From a virus: DNA of 59,809 nt. The stretch's first letter is position 1. The number at the start of each line of letters is the position of its first letter. Shown here piece after piece: positions 30,580-39,525 of this stretch. Below the pieces are notes generated by a model. The model had not been told where the DNA came from and ran no database searches. It saw only the letters and a list, made by a program, of their open reading frames with translations. The stretch lies in IMG/VR virus record IMGVR_UViG_3300031951_000168, positions 1 to 59,809 of that record; one strand, 5' to 3'. The translations under genes and the position numbers were made by a program.

Positions 30580-32207
30580 TATATACCTCCGTCTACTATT
30601 GTCCAGTTATTTGGTGCAAAATCTAAAATATTTTTACCTGCTTGAGCCTCTGCAGTGTACTTAATAGTTCCAAAACTAATACTCAAGTTAGGTTGTACAG
30701 ATCTTGAACTCCATCCATTGTAAATGGCATTAAGATTGGCTGCGGAATAGTTGGCTGCTGATTTGCCGTCCATGAAACTTGAAAAGTTAGTTACATTTGA
30801 TACATTCCAATTTCCAATAGCTTGATTAAAAGTTGTATTAAACCTAAACATTAATGACATATTTGTTACCGCACTTGTATTCCAATTTCCTATTGGCTGA
30901 TTAAATGTGCTATCTCCAAACATACCAGCCATACTTACCGTACCCGTGTTTTTAATTGTCCAGTTGTTAATATCCGAGGAACCTCCATTGTTAAATGAAT
31001 AATTCGCTCCAAACATATTTGTGAAACTTGTTACGTTTGACACGTTCCATGCCCCAATGTTTTGATTAAAATTGGATGTGGAAAACATATTATTCATGTC
31101 AGTTACCGCACTTGTATTCCATGAGCCAATTGGTTGGTTGAATGCACTATTTAATGAAAACATGCTTGACATATTCGTGACTGCACTTGTGTTCCAACTT
31201 GAAATGTTTTGATTGAATGAAGAACTCCTAAACATACTACCCATACTTACCGCACTTGCCGTTCTAATTGTCCAATTATTTATATCTGCTGAGCCTCCAT
31301 TATTAAATGCGGTTGCCCCATTAAACATAGATGAAAAATTGGTAACATTAGACACGTTCCATGCTCCAATATTTTGATTAAATGAAGACGCATTTTGAAA
31401 CATTTCTCCCATATTAGTAACTGCACCCGTATTCCAAGAACCAATATCTTGATTGAAAAAATAGTTGCCAAAAAACATCCTATTCATAGTTGTTACGTTT
31501 CCTACATTCCAATTGCTAATGTCTCTATTAAAACTATTTTCGTGAAACATATTGTTCATAGTAGTAACTGCACTCGTATTCCAATTATCAATTGGTTGAT
31601 TAAATGGGCATTGTCTAAACATTTGAGACATTGAAACCGACCCCGTTGTTCTGATAGTCCAATTATTTATATCCGCAGAATTTCCATTGTTAAATCCGCT
31701 TATATAAAACATTTCATGAAAATTAAGAACATTTGATACGTTCCAAGAGCCGATTGCCGAATTAAAGTTGTTACAACTTCTAAAATAAGTAGCCAAACTT
31801 GTAGTTGTAATAGTAGGAGCATCTGTTGCACTTGCGGTTAAATTTGTACAACCCGCAAATCCCGCATCAACACTAATATTTAAACTACCCCAATTGATAA
31901 TATCAAGTATTTTTAATCTATCTCCTCCATTATTAAACTGCCATCCTAAAATAGAACCCGTAACACTTATAGTGTAAGTACCTACACTTGCATAAGTGTG
32001 AATGGCTAACGTATGATTTGCAATTGTTTCTACAGTTCCGTCCCCCCAATCTACTCGCATATTTAATCCTGTAGAAGTAGTAAGGGGCATTCTAAACTGC
32101 GTACTTGTACTACTACCTGCTGAGGTATTGTTCGTATTTACTGTAAATCTAAAAGGAAGTTGATTTACTATACCACCTCCTACTACCCCTATACCAATCC
32201 CAATCAT
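30579..32207 (-). CDS. BspA-type (DUF285) repeat surface or adhesin protein
   Basis: A 542-residue protein. It begins with a glycine-rich stretch (MIGIGIGVVGGGIVNQ). Residues about 53-84 contain VDWGDGT and HTYASVGTYTISVTG, a PKD-like fold. From about residue 145 on there are about 13 repeats of the form WNTSAVTNMSSMF...FNQPIGS, the DUF285 (BspA-type leucine-rich) repeat known from surface proteins. It ends with NWTIVDGGI. Position beside virion and lysis genes suggests a virion appendage that touches the host or gut/environment glycans; this is inference. Confidence 0.85.
   Translation of the reverse strand: MIGIGIGVVGGGIVNQLPFRFTVNTNNTSAGSSTSTQFRMPLTTSTGLNMRVDWGDGTVETIANHTLAIHTYASVGTYTISVTGSILGWQFNNGGDRLKILDIINWGSLNISVDAGFAGCTNLTASATDAPTITTTSLATYFRSCNNFNSAIGSWNVSNVLNFHEMFYISGFNNGNSADINNWTIRTTGSVSMSQMFRQCPFNQPIDNWNTSAVTTMNNMFHENSFNRDISNWNVGNVTTMNRMFFGNYFFNQDIGSWNTGAVTNMGEMFQNASSFNQNIGAWNVSNVTNFSSMFNGATAFNNGGSADINNWTIRTASAVSMGSMFRSSSFNQNISSWNTSAVTNMSSMFSLNSAFNQPIGSWNTSAVTDMNNMFSTSNFNQNIGAWNVSNVTSFTNMFGANYSFNNGGSSDINNWTIKNTGTVSMAGMFGDSTFNQPIGNWNTSAVTNMSLMFRFNTTFNQAIGNWNVSNVTNFSSFMDGKSAANYSAANLNAIYNGWSSRSVQPNLSISFGTIKYTAEAQAGKNILDFAPNNWTIVDGGI
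30768..31790 (-). repeat. tandem DUF285 repeats with higher-order pattern
   Basis: About 13 units of roughly 24-32 codons, marked by a Met-Phe pair (MSSMF, MNNMF, FTNMF). Units fall into types: NVSNVTNF, ADINNWTIRT..VSM, and WNTSAVTNM. The series NVSNV, then ADINNW, then several WNTSAV units recurs three times, with three, two and one WNT-type units (one is NVGNV-type), then a last NVSNV unit. Boundaries are approximate. Confidence 0.8.
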
Positions 32208-32518
32208 TACTTATAAGCAATTATACTACCTGAGGAGATAGCAAATCCTGTAATAATTCCGCCACCTGGAAGGTAAGCAAACTGCTTAAACGTAACTCCA
32301 CTCATACCATTAGCAGTTAAGCGTTCTACTCCATTAACTTTAAATGAAGTAAAGACTGTGTCTTCTTGTGGTACAATTGCAGTAAACTGTACATCGTTTA
32401 CAGTTCCTGTTGAGTAACGTACAAAGCCTCCAGCTCCTGCCATTAGACCTGTACTTGCGGCAATCTGTCTTAACTTTTTAGACTGCTCATTAAATAGTTG
32501 TTCTGCATTTACGCTCAT
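32207..32518 (-). CDS. hypothetical virion-associated protein (103 aa)
   Basis: A 103-residue protein. The first 25 residues are helical (AEQLFNEQSKKLRQIAASTG); the rest is Gly-rich and beta-like (GFVRYSTGTVNDVQFTAIVP, GGGIITGFAISSGS). This looks like a short helical stem plus a beta domain, as in small fibre or head decoration proteins; the role is a guess. It shares one base with the repeat-protein gene and is the first gene after the promoter at 32557. Confidence 0.6.
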   Translation of the reverse strand: MSVNAEQLFNEQSKKLRQIAASTGLMAGAGGFVRYSTGTVNDVQFTAIVPQEDTVFTSFKVNGVERLTANGMSGVTFKQFAYLPGGGIITGFAISSGSIIAYK

Positions 32519-32556
32519 AGTATATCGGTTTTATCCCAGCCTTGTGGCTCGTATTA

Positions 32557-32586
32557 CAAAGTTACTTTTAATTCTAGTTTTGTCAA
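32557..32586 (-). promoter_or_regulatory. host-type late promoter (TTG-N19-TAACTTTG)
   Basis: On the minus strand, TTG (32586-32584), 19 bases, then TAACTTTG (32564-32557). It lies in the 73-base gap after the zincin-protein gene and would drive the 103-residue protein, repeat protein, holin, spanin and nuclease genes with a leader of roughly 33 bases. The form is that of Bacteroidota primary-sigma promoters. Confidence 0.82.
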
Positions 32587-32591
32587 GTCAT

Positions 32592-35500
32592 TTATTCAGG
32601 TGGTAGATTTCTATCTATCTCGTCCATCAATTCCCTATCCTCAGGACTAGCATTGTAAATTGAGTCATAGTAACTTGTGTTGTTGTTTAACTCTTCCTTA
32701 AGCATTTTTCTGTATTGACTTGCTTCTTTTAACACTTCTTTTCCTTTAGGACCTATTTCAAATTTAGGTTTCTTGTATCCTGTTACTTTCTTCAGAAACT
32801 TATCTCTCTGCGCAGCTTCTTTTTGACCCAACTGTTGAGACACACGTAGGTTTTCTTCGTATGACCTTAAGAAAGAATAGCCTGTTTTTGGATCAAGTAG
32901 AGCATCTTTTTCTTGAGCTAGTTTCACATACTCTACTACAAACTTTGCTCTGTCTTCTTTAGACATAGTAGTTAAACCACCGATGTTTTTAATTGCTTGT
33001 TCGTCTACTACAATCTTTGTTTTTCCTGTTGTTGGATCTGTCTCACTTGTAACGGCATCATCAATAGCTTTGATGTCTTCAGTACTCTTAAGTCTCCACC
33101 TATCCCAAATATCATCCATCCTACTGTTAATCTCGTTAAGTCTACCATATGGATTAGTAACTCCAGGAACAGGAGTAAACTTAACTTGTTGTGCAAGTCT
33201 ATAACCTGTATTACCCATAGACTTAACACCTACTTCCATACCAATAACTTTACTAAATCCTACTGCAAACTTACTTCGGCCTGTGTTAAAAGGTATAGCG
33301 GGGTTCGCCAATCTATATCCACTGCCATCACTACTCATCTCGTAGTATGGTTCATCAAATATTTCTCCAACATCACCTAAGCTTGCACCACGTTCATACC
33401 ACTTTTTAGTACGTCCTGGAATACTTGCAACAGCTTCACCTAAAAGACCATAGCCATCTAAAATCTTATCTATAGTTACAATCTGTTGTCCAAATGTTGC
33501 AACATAAGCCATACTTAAGATTCTACCTGCTACTCCTTTCTCTTCATAAGGTTTCTTAAGTGGGTCTGTTTTAAATTTATTGTATTGGATAGCTGGTGCA
33601 AATACTGGATTCAATGAACCTGCGTTTTCATCAAACATACCCAGTGCTAATTGAGCAATCAAGTACTGTGCCCAATCACTGTAATCGTCATCTTCACCTG
33701 CTCCTCTAAGAGCCTGCATAGCTGAGTTTACTATATAGTAACTTAGTAAGTACATTACACTTGCATTGGCCATGTTCCAACCTACACGTTGAGTAGCTTC
33801 CTTTTCTCTTTCAGTAAACTGATAGTCCATAGCCAAACTCATACCTTGCCTTCTTACCCCCAAAGCTTTTCTACGAACAGCACCTAAGAATGTAGAGTAC
33901 ATACCCTGATCCATTCTACCTGTAGTTATAGAAAACTTTTTACCACCATACATATTGCTTGCTTGTGGGAATAACCAAGCTTTCATCGACATGAGTGCTT
34001 TTAACCACACTACACTTTGGTAGTAGGACCTACCACGTCTCGTGTAGTTACCTTGAGTTGCAGTATAAAGTTGGAAAATTTTATCTCTCATCTCACGTTC
34101 TACTTCTTTTAACTTGTCAACTCTACTAGAGATAAATGCTTCTTCAGCTTTAATTCTAGTGTCAAACTTAGCTGCAAGTTGTTTTCCTAACTCAACCTTT
34201 TTTACTGTAGAAAGTTTGTCGTAGTTGTCAACTCCATTAGTTTGCAAGTATGAAATAATAAAGTCATTTCGTTCAGCAACTAACTCATTCAGTTTACTGC
34301 GATTAATTCCAAATACTCCTTCCTTAGGAACTAACTTACCGTCTATATAGTCATAAGCATCTTGAAGTTTAATCTTTGTTCCAGGCGCTGCGTTAGGACC
34401 TTCAAATGGTACATACGTCTTTGCCATAAACGCTTCATAGATACCCATTGTAGATATAGCCTCATTAGAAGAAAAGATTTGAGCATTATAGTTATCTCCG
34501 TTTAAGTAGCGTGTTACAAATCCTGAGTTAATTGTACGGTATAAATCAGTAGGGTCAGCAAGAGGGATGGCTCGAAAATAGATTAACTTGGCAACGTAAG
34601 GAGTCATTTTAGTCATGCCTTGCTCTAGTCCTATAATCTCAGCTCTATGGTAAGCAGCTTTTGCTACACCTGCCAACATATCTTTTTTACTTAAACCAAA
34701 CTTAGAAGTGTTTCCTACGGCATTAAGTATGTTACTAGTTATGTTTTTAACTACACGCATAGGATTCCACTTTAACACATACTTTTGGAATGTATTAGTC
34801 ATGTGGTTAACCAAACGATCAATCACTCTACTTACTGCATTGTTTCCTGTTTTGAGAGAAGCACCATAGAAAAATCTAGCAATCTGGTCATCTATCTGAG
34901 TAAGGATAAGTTCTTTCTGACTTTCGTCTGCTCCTACTACTGAGTCTACTAACTTGCCAGAAGATCTTTTAAATTTCTGCCAAACAGTTGCAGCGTCTTG
35001 AGGATTTTTTGCGCGGGCTTCTTTTCCTTTAGCAGCGTAAGTATCTCTAATAGCAAAAACTGTAGGTAATGCTTTCTGTAATCCTTTGAACTCAGCAGCA
35101 TACATTGAGTATGCATGCAATGCACCTAAGATATTATCAGTAGATGCTCCCTCAGATAGTGGCTCTTTGAACCTTGTCTTAATCAAACGTACATTAGTCT
35201 TTCTACTAATTTTCTTTTGGGCTTCTCTAATGTCTACTTCTATTTCTTCATCTCCTTGCCCTACAACGTTTTCTTTGAATGCTACCTTTAAAGACTTAAT
35301 GGCGCTATACAATTTATATAAAGGTCTGAAGTAATCAACTGTCTCTTCTTTACTTTCTTTAGATACGTTAGGCATTACATACCCTTTCAATCTCTGAGAC
35401 ACTGGCATAGAGCGCTGGTCATCTTCATAGATTGCAAGGATATCATTCATGATACCTTTTTCTTCGTCACTTAGTTTAGTGTACTCTTCGTTAACATACT

Positions 35501-38500
35501 TGTTGTCTTTAGCATCAGTACGGGGGCGTGCTTGTCCTAAGAATTTATAGTTAGGATTTTTATACTCGGTACGTATTCTAGGAGTAGCCCAGTCGAAGCT
35601 AGGGCTATCTCTTTTAATATACTTCTGGTTGTTGGGGATAGTCTTTCTCCAAATGTAAATAGGTCGCATCTCTGTAACCTCTCTCATCTCTGGCCTAGAC
35701 GAACCGTCAGGAAACACAAGCATGTTTCCTGTCTTAACCTCGTAGGTAATAGCAACGTGGTTATTCTTATACCAATCTGTTTCTCTTAATTGTTCATTCA
35801 AATACTTTCTAACAAGTATCTCCTTGAACATAGACACTATTGCTTCTTTATCACTTTCTTGGGTTTCAAAGTCTTCTGCGTTTCTACCTACAAAGTATTC
35901 ATCAGGTTGAAAGTTCTCACTACTTAACAACCTAAGTTGATTTAAAGTAAGTAAGTTTCCATTAGACATAAATGCATCAGCTTCTTTATTAGCCTGGTTG
36001 AATATGTCTGTCTTCTGTTCACCAGTTAAATCTGCCTCTAGTTTATGTTTAATTGTCTCTACTGTCTCTGTGTAGTACGGAGTATTTACTTTTGACTGCA
36101 GATTATAGAGTTCACTAAACAAAGCCTTTAAAGCATTTTGATCTGCATCAGATATGTTACTGTCTTTCTTAATCTGTTTCTTTAAATCCTCAATAGACTG
36201 TTCAATATCCTTGATAGTCTTAGTCAGTCCTTCTGCAACTAGACTACCTTGTATAGTCCCGTCTTGGTCTCTGAAACCTTTAACTGCGCTAAATAATCTT
36301 TGATACTTCTCAGTAACTTCTGGATTCTCTCCGTACTTAAGAAGGATGTTTTTAATCTGGTCACTTAAGTTTTGCTGCTTTTCAAAGAACTCAGGTAAAA
36401 TCTCAACTCTGCTATTTGCATCAAGCCAGTCTGATTGCTTTTTAATTTCAGCTTCTAACTCTAGTTTTTTGTTAAATATAAGACTCTGAATTGCTTCAGC
36501 CTGAGATAAGTCGTTAGCGATTATAGCAGCATCTAGTGTATCTTGTAAACTGCTAACCTGAGATTTAAGTTCAGATATCCTTCTAACAAATTGGTCTTTA
36601 ATCTGATTAAATTTGTTTAGAGTCTCTTCTCCAATAACAAATTCAACAACATCTAACTCCTTACGTGCTTTGTTGTAAGCAATAATAGACTCAGCTATAT
36701 CACGTTCTTTACTTCCAATAGGTTTTTCAGTACCATCTTCGTTATAGATAGAACCTAATCTCACATAAGCCCTACGCTTAGCTGCTCTTATTTCTCGCAT
36801 GGTAGGATCGTTCTCTGACTTAGAACCTCTAACAGAGTTAGTCCTAAGTACATCCAAATCCTCATCCCCAAAGACACTACTATAATTTTCTATCTCATTA
36901 AGTAACTCTTGACGTGCTTCTCTAGCATCATCACTTAATAATTTCTCTGCCTCATAGTAGTCATTTGTAAACTGAGTCTGTGAGTAGTCATCTAAAAATG
37001 TTTTTAACGCTTTTTCAGCTGCTTCAATCTTATCAACTTCTCCAGTTCTACGTGCTTTATACAAAGCATGTTGCAAATCTCCTAAGTCATTTTGAAACTC
37101 AGCCTCCTTCATAGGAGTGTTGTATACTTTCTGAGTAACTATTTTGACATTGCCTTTCTTATCATAATACTTTATAGGAACTACTCTAAAGAATCCTTCA
37201 AACTTGTCCTTAAGGCTAGAAGTTTTAACAGTAAATTGTCCTTTTACACTTTGCAGAACATTCCTACCAATCCCTTTCTTACGATTTCTTGCAGCTATAC
37301 GTTCTTCTATCTCTCTAATCTTAGCATCTTTTTCTAAGTTATCGTTAGTTGCATCTGTGGTATGCGCATTTATAAAAGCATTTACAATGTCTACAATAGG
37401 TACACCTGAAAAACCACCTACATTTAGATACCTAGTAAACATGTTTTCATTGGCCATTGCTTGGTCCATAGAAGAGTTTAATAAGGCTCTAATGTTTTCA
37501 GGAGTAGGTGCAAATGCTAGTGCTTTTTTTACATCTACGATTTGTTTATCAACGTCAAGTAGTAGTTTCTTATTACCAACCTTTTCGTAGTATGCTTTTT
37601 TCTCTAGCAATTCTGCTAACTCTTTTCTAAGAGGATGCTCAGGACTCTTCATGTCCTCAGCAATCTTAATAAATAAACGAGAAGCTACTTCTGCTACTGG
37701 ATCAAGCATGGCACGCCTAGCTCTATCTTCAATTGCATCTACAGCTGCTTTAGATTTTTTTAACTCATCCTCAATAATCTTCCGATAGTCTTCGATATTT
37801 GCTACTTCTTTCTGTAGATCTAATCGTTTCTGAGCTACGTCTCTAAGTTGCTTAGCTTCGTAGTCTGAGAAAGTAGCAAAAGTTAATTGGTCTACTAGGT
37901 TATTTTGGAAGCCCTCAATCTGTTCTCTAATACTCTGTGCAATTGCAATAGCACTATTGTACTTCTTAAGGAGTACATCAGGCCTATAGTATGACGTAGC
38001 TCTAGTTAAGATTTCTAAATCCTCTTCTAACTTAGCTGTAAACTGTCTTAACTCAACTGCAAACTGTCCAGACGCAATTAAACTTCCTGTAATATCCGAT
38101 GTAGAGATTTTACCAAAGGTATCTTGAAGACGACTGATTGCTCTCAGTTCAATTGTTTCTTTACCACCAATGTCAGTAAGGTTCTGACTCAACTGATTCC
38201 AAATTGTACTATCTACGTTACTATCAATGTATTCGTAGAAGTCAGTTAACTTACTATAGATTGTTGGCTTCTGTTCTCTGTTCTGAAAAGGCTGACTAAA
38301 CCTAACTTGATGTTCTGCTGGACTTTCTGGATAATCCTGTAGTGTCATCAAGTAATCAAAGTAGTCATCTAGGGTTTCCTGCACTTGGTCAAACATGGTA
38401 GAACCCATGTCTCCAAAGATGTATCTGTTAAGGAATCCTTTGATGCTATTCCACATCCGTTCTATGATTCCTGCAGATGCCTCTTTTTGCGCCTCTGCTA

Positions 38501-39491
38501 CTTGTAGTTGCTCTCTGAAGTAAGGATTAGACAGGAACTCAGATACAAACTCCTCTACGTTCTTAAGACCATAGTAGCTTTGTAACTCAGGATTCATGTT
38601 TCTGTACTTTTGAAAGTACTGTTCCATCTCCTGTACAAACTGTACCTCTTGTGCGTTTCTTGGATTATTTAGGATAGAGATTGTAAAAGCATGTACTGCT
38701 TCGTGGATAATCTCTCTAGCCAAGAACTTATTATCAGTAGGAGTGTAAGTTGATTTTGCAATGTATACTGTGTTTGTCTTGGGGTCGTAGAACGAACGCT
38801 GATACTCGTCAGTTACATTGAGGTCATCAAACAACGCTAACTTCAGTGTAGGATTCTTTGACATCAAGGGAGACAGCTTCTTAAGTATCTCTTGTTGGAA
38901 AGGTTCTAACTCTGAGTTACTAGCTAGGTTATCTATTAACTCTTTAAATGTTGCGTTGTTAAAATCCTGTACTGAGTCAATAACAAACTGAGGAAACTTA
39001 AACTTCTCAAGAATCTCTCTACTTATTGGATACTGTTTTTTCTCTCCTACTTTAGGTTTAACTGACAACTGGAATCTGTTTCCTACAGAAATGACTTCAT
39101 AGTTAATCATGTCAAACTTAGGATTTAACTGAATCTCTAGTCCTATGTTCTCAAGTGCTTTAGGAGAACTAAACGTTTCTCCCAAATAACCAAGTACTCC
39201 AATCTCTTCAATCTGTTCTGCTGCTTGTAGTTCTTCTTCGGACATCCCCAACTTAAGGTGTTGGTTAATCTCACGAATCTTAGGCTCACCTGCGTAGTTT
39301 ACCCGTGTGCTAGCACCGATATGTGGTTTAGTCCAATCAAAGCCAAAGTTGGCCTTGAAGGTATCTGTGGTCATAGCCTCATATACTTTCTTTCCCTCTG
39401 CTTGAGAAAAGAAAGAAGTTAGTTGATAGTACGCAGGACTATTTATAGACTTACCACTTACAGGTGATTTTATTTTAGCAATACAAGACAT
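32592..39491 (-). CDS. giant virion-type protein with zincin metallopeptidase motif
   Basis: A 2299-residue protein. Residues 263-267 (HEAVH, in IIHEAVHAF) are a zinc protease site, followed about 50 residues later by NVEEFVSEF, which could give the third Glu ligand of a gluzincin. Long coiled-coil segments fill about 430-1300. Later stretches include NPMRVVKNITSNIL and a hydrophobic span VMYLLSYYIVNSAMQAL (about residue 1917). The C-terminus is charged. Crass-like phages have such giant proteins beside the RNA polymerase; this one is probably packaged and injected. What it cleaves is unknown. It has its own promoter. Confidence 0.8.
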   Translation of the reverse strand: MSCIAKIKSPVSGKSINSPAYYQLTSFFSQAEGKKVYEAMTTDTFKANFGFDWTKPHIGASTRVNYAGEPKIREINQHLKLGMSEEELQAAEQIEEIGVLGYLGETFSSPKALENIGLEIQLNPKFDMINYEVISVGNRFQLSVKPKVGEKKQYPISREILEKFKFPQFVIDSVQDFNNATFKELIDNLASNSELEPFQQEILKKLSPLMSKNPTLKLALFDDLNVTDEYQRSFYDPKTNTVYIAKSTYTPTDNKFLAREIIHEAVHAFTISILNNPRNAQEVQFVQEMEQYFQKYRNMNPELQSYYGLKNVEEFVSEFLSNPYFREQLQVAEAQKEASAGIIERMWNSIKGFLNRYIFGDMGSTMFDQVQETLDDYFDYLMTLQDYPESPAEHQVRFSQPFQNREQKPTIYSKLTDFYEYIDSNVDSTIWNQLSQNLTDIGGKETIELRAISRLQDTFGKISTSDITGSLIASGQFAVELRQFTAKLEEDLEILTRATSYYRPDVLLKKYNSAIAIAQSIREQIEGFQNNLVDQLTFATFSDYEAKQLRDVAQKRLDLQKEVANIEDYRKIIEDELKKSKAAVDAIEDRARRAMLDPVAEVASRLFIKIAEDMKSPEHPLRKELAELLEKKAYYEKVGNKKLLLDVDKQIVDVKKALAFAPTPENIRALLNSSMDQAMANENMFTRYLNVGGFSGVPIVDIVNAFINAHTTDATNDNLEKDAKIREIEERIAARNRKKGIGRNVLQSVKGQFTVKTSSLKDKFEGFFRVVPIKYYDKKGNVKIVTQKVYNTPMKEAEFQNDLGDLQHALYKARRTGEVDKIEAAEKALKTFLDDYSQTQFTNDYYEAEKLLSDDAREARQELLNEIENYSSVFGDEDLDVLRTNSVRGSKSENDPTMREIRAAKRRAYVRLGSIYNEDGTEKPIGSKERDIAESIIAYNKARKELDVVEFVIGEETLNKFNQIKDQFVRRISELKSQVSSLQDTLDAAIIANDLSQAEAIQSLIFNKKLELEAEIKKQSDWLDANSRVEILPEFFEKQQNLSDQIKNILLKYGENPEVTEKYQRLFSAVKGFRDQDGTIQGSLVAEGLTKTIKDIEQSIEDLKKQIKKDSNISDADQNALKALFSELYNLQSKVNTPYYTETVETIKHKLEADLTGEQKTDIFNQANKEADAFMSNGNLLTLNQLRLLSSENFQPDEYFVGRNAEDFETQESDKEAIVSMFKEILVRKYLNEQLRETDWYKNNHVAITYEVKTGNMLVFPDGSSRPEMREVTEMRPIYIWRKTIPNNQKYIKRDSPSFDWATPRIRTEYKNPNYKFLGQARPRTDAKDNKYVNEEYTKLSDEEKGIMNDILAIYEDDQRSMPVSQRLKGYVMPNVSKESKEETVDYFRPLYKLYSAIKSLKVAFKENVVGQGDEEIEVDIREAQKKISRKTNVRLIKTRFKEPLSEGASTDNILGALHAYSMYAAEFKGLQKALPTVFAIRDTYAAKGKEARAKNPQDAATVWQKFKRSSGKLVDSVVGADESQKELILTQIDDQIARFFYGASLKTGNNAVSRVIDRLVNHMTNTFQKYVLKWNPMRVVKNITSNILNAVGNTSKFGLSKKDMLAGVAKAAYHRAEIIGLEQGMTKMTPYVAKLIYFRAIPLADPTDLYRTINSGFVTRYLNGDNYNAQIFSSNEAISTMGIYEAFMAKTYVPFEGPNAAPGTKIKLQDAYDYIDGKLVPKEGVFGINRSKLNELVAERNDFIISYLQTNGVDNYDKLSTVKKVELGKQLAAKFDTRIKAEEAFISSRVDKLKEVEREMRDKIFQLYTATQGNYTRRGRSYYQSVVWLKALMSMKAWLFPQASNMYGGKKFSITTGRMDQGMYSTFLGAVRRKALGVRRQGMSLAMDYQFTEREKEATQRVGWNMANASVMYLLSYYIVNSAMQALRGAGEDDDYSDWAQYLIAQLALGMFDENAGSLNPVFAPAIQYNKFKTDPLKKPYEEKGVAGRILSMAYVATFGQQIVTIDKILDGYGLLGEAVASIPGRTKKWYERGASLGDVGEIFDEPYYEMSSDGSGYRLANPAIPFNTGRSKFAVGFSKVIGMEVGVKSMGNTGYRLAQQVKFTPVPGVTNPYGRLNEINSRMDDIWDRWRLKSTEDIKAIDDAVTSETDPTTGKTKIVVDEQAIKNIGGLTTMSKEDRAKFVVEYVKLAQEKDALLDPKTGYSFLRSYEENLRVSQQLGQKEAAQRDKFLKKVTGYKKPKFEIGPKGKEVLKEASQYRKMLKEELNNNTSYYDSIYNASPEDRELMDEIDRNLPPE

Positions 39492-39495
39492 TATA

Positions 39496-39525
39496 CAAAT
39501 TTAATAGATTTTTAAACGAATGCAA
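39496..39525 (-). promoter_or_regulatory. host-type late promoter (TTG-N19-TAAATTTG)
   Basis: On the minus strand, TTG (39525-39523), 19 bases, then TAAATTTG (39503-39496), followed by TATAATG with the gene start. The promoter fills almost the whole 34-base gap after the RNA polymerase stop. The start of transcription would be about at the ATG, giving a leaderless message for the zincin protein. Confidence 0.78.

Noticed and set aside
30579-32207. Diversity-generating retroelement acting on the surface protein
   Set aside because: No reverse transcriptase or template repeat was seen; the repeats look like ordinary tandem protein repeats.
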